From positions 62,001 through 126,000 of the forward strand of contig NZ_VUNS01000013.1 of assembly GCF_009695545.1 (NCBI RefSeq): a DNA stretch of 64,000 nucleotides, given 5' to 3'. Of this stretch, positions 36,881-45,590 are shown one piece after another. The position numbers and the translations under genes are program-made. How positions within the stretch are numbered: the stretch's first letter is position 1; each line of letters starts with the position of its first letter. The stretch comes from Victivallis lenta (GTDB taxonomy: Bacteria > Verrucomicrobiota > Lentisphaeria > Victivallales > Victivallaceae). The notes under the pieces were generated by a model. It saw only the letters and a program-made list of their open reading frames with translations, had not been told where the DNA came from and did not search any database.

Positions 36881-39800
36881 CTATCGGATTTCATTCTGTT
36901 CTTTCCGGGTGATCAGGCAGGCCATGACGCCGCCGGGGCGCGAAGCGGTATCCGCAGTGAACCGGAGCCGCCCGTCCGTGTACGCCGACGGGATTTCACC
37001 ATTCGGCGTGCCGTCGAGCTTCAATGCTTCGACCCTGCCGCCGGAAGGCAGCGCCAGGGCGACTTCGACCCTTCCTTTTTCAAGCAGCAGCGGCGGTTTT
37101 CCCCAGCTTTCCAGGCGGGAGAGCCGCCCGTCCGAGAATTTCTGCTTCGTCGCGCCGAGGTTGGTCAGGTGAATCAGCAGAATGCGTCCGCTCTCCGCCA
37201 GCGGACGGTTGTCGAGCGACAGCAATGCGACGGTCTGGTAAACCGTTCCGTTCCGCAGTTCGGCAAAAGTTCCGGAAGCTTCGCGGCGGAAGGTGAACAC
37301 TTCGCTTTTCGGCGTGACGACCGACAGCGTTTTCGCCGGCGCATCGAGCGTGATCTCCCCGGTGGCGGAGGTGATCCGGCCGGTCTCCTTCAGCCGTTCG
37401 AGAGCGCTCCGGGCCGCGGCCGGGAGCGCGGACTGCCGGCCGAGGTTCCCCGTCTCCAGCTTCCGGACGCCGGGAAAAGAGGCGGCGGCATTCAGCGTGC
37501 CGATCCGGGCATACAGCCCGAGCAGCGAAAATTCGTCCGGATAATCGGCCGCCTCCCCGAAGTTCTTCACGCCCCGTACCAGTTCCGGCGACCATTCGAA
37601 GGCGAAGGCCGGAGCGGCCGCCTTCACGTCGCCGCGCATGAAAAGCATATGGATGATCCGCTCGGCAAGCTGGCCCTGCGGGTCGTTCACGAGATCGAAC
37701 CCCATCGGCTGCTCCGTCTTTTCCATGTACCGCCGGTCGTGCGACCACGCGAAGCGGTAAAGCCCGTCCCAGTCCTGAAGCCCGGCATAGCCGCCGGCCA
37801 GCGGCGCGGCCTCGACACGCCAGACATTCGGGTTGCAGAAATTGAATTCCGTGACGATATACGGCTTCCCGAAAACGCGCACCGGCATCATATTGCGCGG
37901 CAGGTGCGCCTTCCGGCCGATCGAGGAGCCCTGCGCATAGAGATGGGGCAGCCGCCACGGATTCGCCGCAAAACGCGGATGATCCCAATACTGGTGGTTG
38001 TCGACCAGGTCGAGTCCGCCGCGCATACCGGCGAGCGTGGTTTTGTTCAGGAAGTTCAGGTCGGTCACAAGCGCTGCCATCTTCAGCTCGTCCTTCAGAT
38101 ACCGGCTCTGCTCGGCGATGCATTTTTCCTGAAGAGAGTTCAGGAATTCCAGAAAAAGCCCGCCGCGCGAGGCCCGGTTCTCCGGGGTGTCGAGCTGATT
38201 CCGCTTCAGGTATTCGGCATACTTCGCCTCGTAGACCGGAATCAATTGCGGCCACTCGTCCCAGCATTGGGCGAGAACCGCTTCATTCATCAGGTTCACG
38301 CAGTAAAGCGCCGGGTCTTCGGCGAGTGTCATGCCGGTGTACGGATTCCGGGCGGTCAGCAGCCGCCGCGCAAACTCCTTCCAGTTCGCCATGGCGGTGG
38401 GACTGACCGGGGCGAGCGCCTTCATGGCGAACCGGGTGCGTTCGGGACACTCCGCAATGCCGTCGCCCGGAACCAGCCAGCGGCTCGCGTAAACATCGAG
38501 CGTCAGGTAGATGCCGCGCTTTTTCAGCTCTGCGAACAGATAGAAGAAGCGGTCGAGTTTTTCCGGATCGAAGGTCACGGAATCGGGAGCGCCCGGTTCC
38601 AGCAGCTCATTTTCATAATGGTGGAACCGCACGGTGTTGTAGCCCATCCGGACCGCCTTTTCAACGAATTCATCCGCCGTCTTTTTCGACAGGAAATTCG
38701 AGCTGCCGACGAGGTTCGGGCCGAAGAAGCGAACCCGCTCCCCGGGGCGGTCGCGGAACTCGAAATGCCCCTGCCCCGAGGCGGTGACCGGGCCGTATTT
38801 ACCGGCCGGCGCATCGAGCGCGGCGGAGAAGTCGAGCGGAGAGCCCGGCTCGACCCGGTTGTCGAATTCGAGCGGAATCCACTGTTTCCCGGCAACGTAA
38901 TAGACCGGCGTCTCCAGCTGCCGCAAATCGAGCGCCCGGCTGCCGAAGGTCGCGGCGGCGATCATCCAGAGCGGCGAAACTCCGTTCCGGGACGGCGGAG
39001 CGGCTTCGAACCGCAGAGCAGCCGGAGAACCGGGAAGTTCGAATTGCGACAGATAGAGCCCCACGAACGATTCGGCGTTTTCACCGGTCCAGGCGACGGC
39101 TGCATTCGACAGCGGCGCCGGCTGCCACCAGTTCCCGCAATCCTGACCCGAAAGCACCGGAAATTCGCGTTTCGTGCCGTCGGCATACACCGCGATGATC
39201 TTTCCGACCGGCAGCCGGGGCTGCGGTGTCCAGGCCGACGCATGCAGCAGATACAGGACGCCGCCCCCGTTCACCGGCACATCGGCCGACGCGGGAAACC
39301 TCCCGTCTCCGGCGGAGAGCACGAGGCAGGCTTTTCCGCCGTCTTCCGCGGGATCGGCGATATCGAACGGGGCGCCGAGCACTGTAAGCCGGCCCGGTTT
39401 CATCATCCGCAGGTCGTTCGACGGCCCCTGGTCGGTCCATCCGCCCCGGCCGTCCCCGGCCTCGTCGTCGCGGAACCCCATATTGAAAACGCCCGAAAGG
39501 TTTACCGGCGCGGCACGCAGCGGTTCAACGGTGACCGACAGCTCCAGCTCGGCCGCGCGGAACGGGGAACGGATTCCGGGCGGAAACAGCCGGAACTGGA
39601 TCTCCCCGCTGCCGAACTTGCGGTCGTCCTGAATCAGCAACCCGAAGTCGCCGGAGAACGTCACGAGCCGCCCGCCGAGCACGAGCGAAAGCGACTTCGC
39701 CCGGGCGGCACGGAACAGCTGCGACTCCCGGAACTCCTCCGGGACCTCCACCTTTTTCCCGTCGACCGCGACGCTCCCGGCGCGTCCGGCCGGAGTCGTC

Positions 39801-40165
39801 AGCATCAGCATCAGCGCCTCCCCCTCGACCGGCCCGGAAGCCTCGAGGCGGCTGCGGCAGCGGAACCGCTCCGCCCCCTCCGCCACCGCCGCGGTTTCGA
39901 CCCGGAACCGGGCGGACGTCCACTCTCCGGCGGTACGGAATTCCCCGGCGGCACGCCGTGGATATCCGGCATCCGGCCGGAATTTCGCCGGCTCCATCCG
40001 TTCGGAACGCCAGCCGGGCTTGAACAGGACCCAGCGCATCAGAGCGTCGGAGAACCGGAGGTTCCCGCACGCATCGAACTCCACTCCGGCCGGCAGCAGC
40101 GCGGCAGGCGCCGCCGCCGCGGCCAGCAGCACCAGCATGCCGGCGATCAGTTTCTTATGCATCAT
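36881..40165 (-). CDS. Secreted GH5-like (clan A) glycoside hydrolase, multidomain
   Basis: A 1094-residue protein with a signal peptide (about 1-22, AAAAAPAALLPAG). The first ~480 residues are beta-rich carbohydrate-binding-like domains. A TIM barrel follows (about 510-870) with MGYNTVRFHHYEN, the acid/base Glu628 in VNLMNEAV and the probable nucleophile Glu773 in YIVTEFNF, the order expected for GH5 and relatives. A C-terminal beta domain ends the protein. The substrate is not deducible. ATG 40165 has AGGAA upstream and lies 25 bases after the pseudopilin stop, so the two are co-transcribed. Confidence 0.85.
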   Translation of the reverse strand: MMHKKLIAGMLVLLAAAAAPAALLPAGVEFDACGNLRFSDALMRWVLFKPGWRSERMEPAKFRPDAGYPRRAAGEFRTAGEWTSARFRVETAAVAEGAERFRCRSRLEASGPVEGEALMLMLTTPAGRAGSVAVDGKKVEVPEEFRESQLFRAARAKSLSLVLGGRLVTFSGDFGLLIQDDRKFGSGEIQFRLFPPGIRSPFRAAELELSVTVEPLRAAPVNLSGVFNMGFRDDEAGDGRGGWTDQGPSNDLRMMKPGRLTVLGAPFDIADPAEDGGKACLVLSAGDGRFPASADVPVNGGGVLYLLHASAWTPQPRLPVGKIIAVYADGTKREFPVLSGQDCGNWWQPAPLSNAAVAWTGENAESFVGLYLSQFELPGSPAALRFEAAPPSRNGVSPLWMIAAATFGSRALDLRQLETPVYYVAGKQWIPLEFDNRVEPGSPLDFSAALDAPAGKYGPVTASGQGHFEFRDRPGERVRFFGPNLVGSSNFLSKKTADEFVEKAVRMGYNTVRFHHYENELLEPGAPDSVTFDPEKLDRFFYLFAELKKRGIYLTLDVYASRWLVPGDGIAECPERTRFAMKALAPVSPTAMANWKEFARRLLTARNPYTGMTLAEDPALYCVNLMNEAVLAQCWDEWPQLIPVYEAKYAEYLKRNQLDTPENRASRGGLFLEFLNSLQEKCIAEQSRYLKDELKMAALVTDLNFLNKTTLAGMRGGLDLVDNHQYWDHPRFAANPWRLPHLYAQGSSIGRKAHLPRNMMPVRVFGKPYIVTEFNFCNPNVWRVEAAPLAGGYAGLQDWDGLYRFAWSHDRRYMEKTEQPMGFDLVNDPQGQLAERIIHMLFMRGDVKAAAPAFAFEWSPELVRGVKNFGEAADYPDEFSLLGLYARIGTLNAAASFPGVRKLETGNLGRQSALPAAARSALERLKETGRITSATGEITLDAPAKTLSVVTPKSEVFTFRREASGTFAELRNGTVYQTVALLSLDNRPLAESGRILLIHLTNLGATKQKFSDGRLSRLESWGKPPLLLEKGRVEVALALPSGGRVEALKLDGTPNGEIPSAYTDGRLRFTADTASRPGGVMACLITRKEQNEIR

Positions 40166-40190
40166 CCAGATTTCCTTCCGTTCGATCCGC

Positions 40191-40877
40191 TCACATGCCG
40201 GCATAAAGAAAAGAGCTGCAATACTTTTCGCGCAGAACGCCGTCACCGGCGGAACCGGCGTGGCCGTCCGCCCAGCCGACCACGACATAACTGCCGTGAG
40301 ATGCGGAGAACAATCCTGCCGAATTCCAGGCGTTCGAGAGCGCGTAGAGCAAAGAGAGCATCCTGGTGAGCTCGTTCCTCTGCCGCGTATCCGCGAGGAA
40401 AATGAAGTCGGCGGGGTTCGTGATCCGCGCGATCGTCAGCGTGGTGTTTTTCCCGTCGATGCGGTATCCCGGCGAAGCCGCGCCTCGGACATCGGCGCCG
40501 TCGATTCTCCGGGCGGCGACGTAATTGCAGCCGAACGTCCGGCCGGCGCCTCCGTACGGCTTATCCGATTTTGAGTCGTCGGGGTCCTGCCCGACCTCCG
40601 GGCAGCGCAGACTCCGCAAATCGCCCGCCCTGATGTAACCGCCGTCGATCAGGGAATGGTCCCACTGGTGCGTAGACTCGTTGTTGACCCAGATCGAGCC
40701 GTTGAAATCGTCACAGTACATCTGCACATACAGCATCGACTGCTTCAGGTTGTTCAGACACGCGGTGCCTCTGGCACGGCTGCGGGCCTGGTTCAGCGCC
40801 GGCAGCAGCATGGCGGCGAGAATCGCGATGATCGCAATTACGACCAGCAATTCGATCAGGGTAAAGCGTCTTTTCAT
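40191..40877 (-). CDS. H-X9-DG pseudopilin (type II secretion-like)
   Basis: A 228-residue protein starting [20 protein letters not shown], a prepilin leader with Arg instead of Gly before the methylated Phe, followed by the [17 protein letters not shown] helix and CLNNLKQ. The C-terminal region has the H-X9-DG hallmark in [16 protein letters not shown]. It is the single-leader counterpart of the pseudopilin at 24806-25633, and like it directly precedes a secreted hydrolase. Expected to sit in the inner membrane or a pseudopilus. A strong promoter lies 72 bases upstream. Confidence 0.92.
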   Translation of the reverse strand: MKRRFTLIELLVVIAIIAILAAMLLPALNQARSRARGTACLNNLKQSMLYVQMYCDDFNGSIWVNNESTHQWDHSLIDGGYIRAGDLRSLRCPEVGQDPDDSKSDKPYGGAGRTFGCNYVAARRIDGADVRGAASPGYRIDGKNTTLTIARITNPADFIFLADTRQRNELTRMLSLLYALSNAWNSAGLFSASHGSYVVVGWADGHAGSAGDGVLREKYCSSFLYAGM

Positions 40878-40948
40878 TGTCGTTCATCCTTCCATAAAAT
40901 TTTGATCCGGGCGGCGGGAACAGGCCGGAATTTTCGTCCGTCACGTTT

Positions 40949-40977
40949 ATTATAGGAAAAAAATCCCCCGCCGTCAA
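40949..40977 (-). promoter_or_regulatory. Near-consensus promoter of the pseudopilin-GH5 operon
   Basis: On the minus strand: TTGACG (40977-40972), 17-base spacer, TATAAT (40954-40949). Diverges from the regulator promoter across an operator-like array. Confidence 0.75.
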
Positions 40978-41007
40978 GATGAAAACCGGAAAAAACGCCT
41001 TGAATCA

Positions 41008-41122
41008 AAATAAGCCGCTTTAAGCCACAAAAAATATTCATCTTTCATTGAAAACCGGTTTAAAGCGAATGAGCGTCGCGCGGCGCATCCAACTTAAAGC
41101 GGCTTATTTCAGTTTAAGCCGG
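41008..41122. promoter_or_regulatory. Operator-like array between divergent promoters
   Basis: A perfect 17-base inverted repeat, AAATAAGCCGCTTTAAG at 41008-41024 and its complement at 41093-41109, plus two related sites GGTTTAAAGCG (41057-41067) and AGTTTAAGCCGG (41111-41122). The shared core is TTTAAGCC or its complement. Their place between the two promoters suggests binding sites for the adjacent GntR-HTH regulator or the IclR-type protein. Confidence 0.6.
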
Positions 41123-41139
41123 ATAACAGCCGATCCGGC

Positions 41140-41168
41140 TTGACATCAGGGGCGGAATCCGGTATAAT
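41140..41168 (+). promoter_or_regulatory. Perfect-consensus sigma70 promoter of the regulator pair
   Basis: TTGACA (41140-41145), exactly 17 bases, TATAAT (41163-41168). The start codon is at 41221. The operator-like site at 41111-41122 sits just upstream of the -35. Confidence 0.85.
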
Positions 41169-41220
41169 AAAAGCGGGAACAGGCTCGGAAAAGCTCCGAA
41201 AAACAGGAAAGTGCCGATCG

Positions 41221-42297
41221 ATGATGAATCTCGAAATCAACACGGCTGTGCCGCACGGAGAACTCGCGCGTTCGCTCGCGGACAAGCTGCGCTTCTACAT
41301 CGCCGACACGCCGGTGCCGGTCGGCGGCCGGCTGCCGTCGAACCGCGAAATCGCGCGAGCCGCGAATGTGAGCCAGGTCACCGCCCGCATGGCGGTGCTC
41401 GCCCTGGCCCGCGAAGGGCTGCTCGAATCCCGGAGCGGCTGCGGAACCTATGTCGTGCGCGCCCCGTCGCAGCTGCCGCTCGCGCGCGGCGGAAAACCGA
41501 AGAAGATCGGCATCGTCCTGTCGCCGTGGGACTCCGAATCCGAGGTCGTCTGGAACAACCGCGACGTGCTCGCCGAAGTCGTCGGCAATGTCAGCGCCGC
41601 CGGAAAACTCACCATCTTCACCTACGAGCAGTGGCTCGAATATGCCGCAGGGGACCCGAACGACATGATCCGCGAAAACGAACTCGATACGCTGGTCTGG
41701 TTCTATGTCGGCTACCGCGAAATCGCATTCGTCGCGCGGCTCGAGCAGCAGGAGTTCCGCCAATTGCTGATCCATCGCCGTCCGTTCGGGCTGCACTCAC
41801 CGGTGATCCGCGGCGACAACGCGGCGGGGATCAACCGGATCTTCGACAGCCTCTCCGCCGGAGAACGCGAACGCCTGCTGATCCTCTCCGGCGACCCGAC
41901 CCAGTCGGTATACAGCACCCACTATGCGGCGATCGCCGAACGGATGGGGCGGGAACCCACCGGGGACGAACTGCTGATCCTGCCGCTGGCTCCGTTCCCG
42001 CGCTGGACGGCGCTGGTCCTGCGCGAGGAGCTGACCCGGCTCCGGCCGCGGGCGGTCATCGACCTGGCCGGTTACATCAATCCGCTCTCGGCGCTGGGAG
42101 AAACGTTCCACCGGTCGATCGGCAGCCCGCGGCTGTTCAGCTTCACGCTGCCGACGGCGTGGCAGGCGGAACATAAGCTGCACTACACCTTTCTCCAGCC
42201 GGAGTGGGGGGCCGCCGCGAAAACGCTGCGGGAGTTCTTTCTGGCGAGGGAGATTCCGGAGACCACCGTGTGGCCGCTGAAGCTGCGGGAGTTCTGA
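41221..42297 (+). CDS. GntR-HTH transcriptional regulator with LacI-type sensor domain
   Basis: A 358-residue regulator. The winged helix (about 10-75) reads GGRLPSNREIARAANVSQVTARMAVLALAREGLLESRSGCGTYV. From about residue 95 a sensor domain begins KKIGIVLSPWDSESEVVWNN and continues with LLILSGDPTQSVYSTHYAAIAERMG, a diverged periplasmic-binding-protein fold. It is divergent from the pseudopilin-GH5 operon across the operator-like array and probably controls both directions. ATG 41221 has AGGAAAG 10 bases upstream. Followed after 4 bases by an IclR-type gene. Confidence 0.87.
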   Translation: MMNLEINTAVPHGELARSLADKLRFYIADTPVPVGGRLPSNREIARAANVSQVTARMAVLALAREGLLESRSGCGTYVVRAPSQLPLARGGKPKKIGIVLSPWDSESEVVWNNRDVLAEVVGNVSAAGKLTIFTYEQWLEYAAGDPNDMIRENELDTLVWFYVGYREIAFVARLEQQEFRQLLIHRRPFGLHSPVIRGDNAAGINRIFDSLSAGERERLLILSGDPTQSVYSTHYAAIAERMGREPTGDELLILPLAPFPRWTALVLREELTRLRPRAVIDLAGYINPLSALGETFHRSIGSPRLFSFTLPTAWQAEHKLHYTFLQPEWGAAAKTLREFFLAREIPETTVWPLKLREF

Positions 42298-42301
42298 ATC
42301 C

Positions 42302-42982
42302 ATGAAAGCCGTTCGGGACGCTCTGGAACTCCTGCTCGCCGTCGCCCGCCGCCGGGACGGTTCCGCCGCCCCTTCCGCGCTGGCGGAAGAGCTCGGGCTC
42401 AACGTCTCGACCGCGCGGCGGCTGCTGCAGGACCTCGCCGATACGGGCTTTATCGAACAGGCGTCCCGGCGCGGCGGCTACCGGCCGGGCCCGTCCGCAG
42501 CCTATCTGTTCGCCGGGAGCCGCTACCGGCCGGAACTTCACGCGGCTTTCGCCGCTCCCCTCGCCGCCTTCGCCGGAAAATTCGGGACGGATGCCTCACT
42601 CTCGGTACGGCTCGGCCCCGGACGGACCGTCCTCCTCGCCTTCGACGGGACGGGCCGCGAGACGACGGCGGAATATCCGCCGCGCATCGACGACCTCTAC
42701 AGCTCGGCGGCGGGGCGGCTGCTCTTCGCCCTGGCCCCCGAAACCCGCCGGGTCCACCTGGTCTGGGAGCTGGGAATTCCGGGCGGAACGGTCTGGCCCG
42801 AGATCGGCGGCGACCGGAGCCGGATCGCCGAGGCGCTTGCCCCGATCCGCCGCGCACGTTTCCTTCGCTACGGCGGGAACTGCGCCGCCGCCGTCGACGA
42901 GGAGACCGTGCTTCTGTGCGGAACCGATTCCGCCGAAGCCGAAGCCGCGCTGCGCGAACTCTCCCGCCTCCCCGGCGCGTGA
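42302..42982 (+). CDS. IclR-family transcriptional regulator
   Basis: A 226-residue protein. The N-terminal winged helix (about 3-62) reads AVRDALELLLAVARRRDGSAAPSALAEELGLNVSTARRLLQDLADTGFIEQ. The C-terminal effector domain (about 80-225) has the IclR landmarks LYSSAAGRLLFALAPE and RFLRYGGNCAAAVDEE. Slightly shorter than usual (about 250). It is encoded 4 bases after another regulator, an uncommon pairing of two unrelated transcription factors in one transcript, and converges on nagA. Confidence 0.87.
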   Translation: MKAVRDALELLLAVARRRDGSAAPSALAEELGLNVSTARRLLQDLADTGFIEQASRRGGYRPGPSAAYLFAGSRYRPELHAAFAAPLAAFAGKFGTDASLSVRLGPGRTVLLAFDGTGRETTAEYPPRIDDLYSSAAGRLLFALAPETRRVHLVWELGIPGGTVWPEIGGDRSRIAEALAPIRRARFLRYGGNCAAAVDEETVLLCGTDSAEAEAALRELSRLPGA

Positions 42983-42990
42983 CTCCGGGC

Positions 42991-43905
42991 CTATGCCGGC
43001 CCGATCAGCTTCAGCGCATTGTCGCGCCCGGCCATGCGGAGCTCCGCCTCACTGAAAATGCCGAGGGATTCGAGGCGGCGCATGCACTCCGCCAGCATGA
43101 CCGCCGACCCGGCGAGATAGCCGGTCGCCGGATTGTAAAGCCGTCCGCCCGGTTCGAGAATCGCATCGCTGCCGAACACGCGGCACGGCCCCGGCGGCAG
43201 CCCCGCCCCCGGCGATGCGTCGCTCGTGACGATGATCTTCGCGGCGCCCTTGACTTTGCAGATCACCCGGATCAGTTCCGGCGGCAGATGGTGACCGTCG
43301 GTGATGATCATGGCCGAAAGCCTCTCCTCGGCCAGTCCGGCCCAGATCGGATTCCGGTGGCGCGGAACCATGCCCGGCACGCCGTTGCCGAGGTGGGTCA
43401 GCGCCTGCGCCCCGGCATCGGCGGCGGCGGCGATTTCACCGGAATCCGCCAGGTGGTGCCCGACCGACACGGCCACTCCGCGCGAACGCAGAAGGCGAAC
43501 CGCGCCGGCCGCGTTCTCCGCATCGGCCCCGAGCGTGACGAGCCTCACGAAACCCGGCTCCAGATCGAGCAGCGCTTCGACTTTTTCGGGATCCGGCGGC
43601 ACGACCCAGTCCGGGTTGTGCGCCCCGGCCGCGCCGGGATCGGCGGAAATGAACGGTCCTTCGAGATGAACGCCCGGCACTTCCCGCTCCAGCCCGTGCC
43701 GGACGACCGCCCGCCGGATCACGCCGAGGTTGCGGCGGTAGAGGCCGAACGGGCTCGTGATCAGCGTCGGCAGAAAACACCCGGTGCCGCTTTCGAGCAC
43801 CCGCTCCGCCGCGCGCAGAAAGTCGTCCCCGGTCAGCTCCGGACTCGAAAAATCGATGCCGGAACAGCCGTTGACCTGAAGATCGATCCAGCCCGGATTA
43901 CGCAT
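42991..43905 (-). CDS. nagA: N-acetylglucosamine-6-phosphate deacetylase, minimal form
   Basis: A 304-residue amidohydrolase that removes the acetyl group from GlcNAc-6-phosphate. Metal and catalytic motifs are intact: [13 protein letters not shown], the metal-binding [23 protein letters not shown] and the catalytic Asp in [10 protein letters not shown]. The usual enzyme is about 380 residues; here the ~50-residue N-terminal strand region and the C-terminal strands are both absent, so the small beta-sandwich domain is missing. The start is secure: GGAGAGG precedes the ATG and it overlaps nagB by 8 bases. Last gene of the amino-sugar operon. Confidence 0.9.
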   Translation of the reverse strand: MRNPGWIDLQVNGCSGIDFSSPELTGDDFLRAAERVLESGTGCFLPTLITSPFGLYRRNLGVIRRAVVRHGLEREVPGVHLEGPFISADPGAAGAHNPDWVVPPDPEKVEALLDLEPGFVRLVTLGADAENAAGAVRLLRSRGVAVSVGHHLADSGEIAAAADAGAQALTHLGNGVPGMVPRHRNPIWAGLAEERLSAMIITDGHHLPPELIRVICKVKGAAKIIVTSDASPGAGLPPGPCRVFGSDAILEPGGRLYNPATGYLAGSAVMLAECMRRLESLGIFSEAELRMAGRDNALKLIGPA

Positions 43906-44650
43906 GCGTCCTCTCCAGCAGCGAAGCGGAACCGCGGTCGAGGAAGGTCGTCACATCCGCGTGCGTGCGCAGGATCGACGCGGGACAGAGGTTCGTGACC
44001 TCTCCTTCGAGCGCCCCCTTCACCGCTTCGGCCTTGCGCCGGTCCGGCACCGTATTGATGATCGCCGCACTCTTCAGAATCCGGCGGACGCCCATCGAAA
44101 TCGCCCGCTTCGGCACATCGTCGAGCGACGGAAACCACCCCTCCCCGAGCTGCTGGCGGCGGCACTTTTCATCGAGCGTGATGATGAGGTACGGCTTCTC
44201 CGTTTCGAAATCGGCCGGAGGGTCGTTGAAGGCGATATGCCCGTTTTCGCCGATGCCGATGAAAGCGACGTCAACCGGGTGTTCCGCCAGAATCTTCCCG
44301 AGGCGTTCGCACTCCCGTTCCGGATCGGCGGCGCTGCCGTCGACCGGGTAAAACGCCGCCGGAGGAACCGGCAGCTTCGAAACGAACCGCTCCCACAGGT
44401 ATCTGCGGAAGCCGGCCGGATGATCGACCGGCAGCCCGATATATTCGTCGAGATGAAAGATCGAGACGGCGTTCCAGTTGATGCCGGGCTCCGCAAGCAG
44501 ACTCGAGAGCATTTCGAACTGGCTTGCACCGGTCGCCAGAATGATGGCGGCCGCCCCTTTCCGGGCGATGGCCGCGCGCAGTTTCTCCGCTCCGGCCGCG
44601 GCCGCGGCCGCGCCGAGGGAACGTTTGTCGTCAAAGATGCGGACTTTCAT
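43898..44650 (-). CDS. nagB: Glucosamine-6-phosphate deaminase
   Basis: A 250-residue enzyme of the NagB family, converting glucosamine-6-phosphate to fructose-6-phosphate and ammonia in the cytosol. Motifs are [14 protein letters not shown], the catalytic loop [22 protein letters not shown], the active-site [17 protein letters not shown] and the C-terminal [18 protein letters not shown]. Length is normal (about 240-265). It overlaps nagA by 8 bases and follows two oxidoreductase genes, marking the operon as amino-sugar catabolism. Confidence 0.92.
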   Translation of the reverse strand: MKVRIFDDKRSLGAAAAAAGAEKLRAAIARKGAAAIILATGASQFEMLSSLLAEPGINWNAVSIFHLDEYIGLPVDHPAGFRRYLWERFVSKLPVPPAAFYPVDGSAADPERECERLGKILAEHPVDVAFIGIGENGHIAFNDPPADFETEKPYLIITLDEKCRRQQLGEGWFPSLDDVPKRAISMGVRRILKSAAIINTVPDRRKAEAVKGALEGEVTNLCPASILRTHADVTTFLDRGSASLLERTHA

Positions 44651-44678
44651 CGGGATTTCCTTTCCTTCTTTTCAAATT

Positions 44679-45581
44679 TCACAGTTCCGAAAGCGTTACC
44701 GTTTTTCCGCCGGAAGCGCGGCTGCGGCTCGCCGCCTCGAGAAACGCGATGATCTCGAGGCTCTCGGCCGGATCGACGGGCGAGACGCCGCTCCGGAAGA
44801 ATTCCAGAATCGCCGCCGCCATCGGGAACATATACGGAATATCGGCGTTCTGCACCGAAACGCGGTGCCCCTCCCCGGTGACCAGCAGGACGCCGAAGTT
44901 GCCGCTGCCGACGCTGTTGCCGATGATCTGCCCGATCCGGCCGTCCTTCCAACGGCCGGTCACAAGCTCGATTCCGCTGCCGGAAATGCTCCGCACCTCC
45001 TCGCAGCCGCGCCCGAGATAGCGGTAGACGATCTCGGCCGTGTGGATGCCGTACCAGAAGTAGTCGCGGTAATCCGGCAGGAATGCAAGCGGGCCGAAGC
45101 CCTCGGCGGCGAACACCGCGGCGCCCGCCGGCAGCACGTCGCCGACTCCGGCGGCGAACCGCATGCTCGACGCGGTCATGAGCGGAATCCCCTTCTCCCG
45201 CGCCAGCTCGAAGATCGCTTTCGCGTCGGCGTAGGAGCAGGCCAGCGGCTTGTCGACAAAAACCGGTTTTCCGAACTCCGCCAGCTGCCTGAACTGTTCC
45301 AGGTGCTGCGCGCCGTCCACGCTTTCGAGAAAATAGGCGTCGAGCCCGGCGAGTTCTTCGATCGAACCGGCGATTCCGACGCCGTACTTCCCGCGCAGTT
45401 CCGACGTGAACTGCCCGACCCGGCTGCGGCTCAGCGAAAACAAGGCGCTGCCGCCCGGAAACGCTTTCGCAATCCGCGCCCCCGGCAGGTGGAACCGGTG
45501 TTCCGGCAGATTGAAGCAATCCGCGAATCCGGTCACATGCGACGTATCGAGCCCGACCATGCCGATCTTCATCTCACTCAT
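44679..45581 (-). CDS. Gfo/Idh/MocA oxidoreductase with atypical GLDTSH nucleotide loop
   Basis: A 300-residue protein. The N-terminal Rossmann fold begins MKIGMVGLDTSHVTGF, so the normal GxGxxG loop is replaced by GLDTSH; the family Lys motif appears as VDKPLA (DKP instead of EKP). The C-terminal half carries DYFWYGIHTAEIVYRYLG, the family's GxxxxD/H-type catalytic region. Likely an NAD(P)-dependent sugar-processing enzyme, but altered cofactor binding is possible. Its 9-base gap to the partner oxidoreductase and 28 bases to nagB place it in amino-sugar metabolism. Confidence 0.87.
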   Translation of the reverse strand: MSEMKIGMVGLDTSHVTGFADCFNLPEHRFHLPGARIAKAFPGGSALFSLSRSRVGQFTSELRGKYGVGIAGSIEELAGLDAYFLESVDGAQHLEQFRQLAEFGKPVFVDKPLACSYADAKAIFELAREKGIPLMTASSMRFAAGVGDVLPAGAAVFAAEGFGPLAFLPDYRDYFWYGIHTAEIVYRYLGRGCEEVRSISGSGIELVTGRWKDGRIGQIIGNSVGSGNFGVLLVTGEGHRVSVQNADIPYMFPMAAAILEFFRSGVSPVDPAESLEIIAFLEAASRSRASGGKTVTLSEL

Positions 45582-45590
45582 ACTTTTACC

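Noticed and set aside
35627-40369. A 1580-codon open frame on the plus strand opposite the GH5-like and metallophosphoesterase genes
   Set aside because: It runs antisense through several well-supported genes, its product is Arg/Pro/Gln-rich with no domain, and high G+C makes long antisense frames common here.
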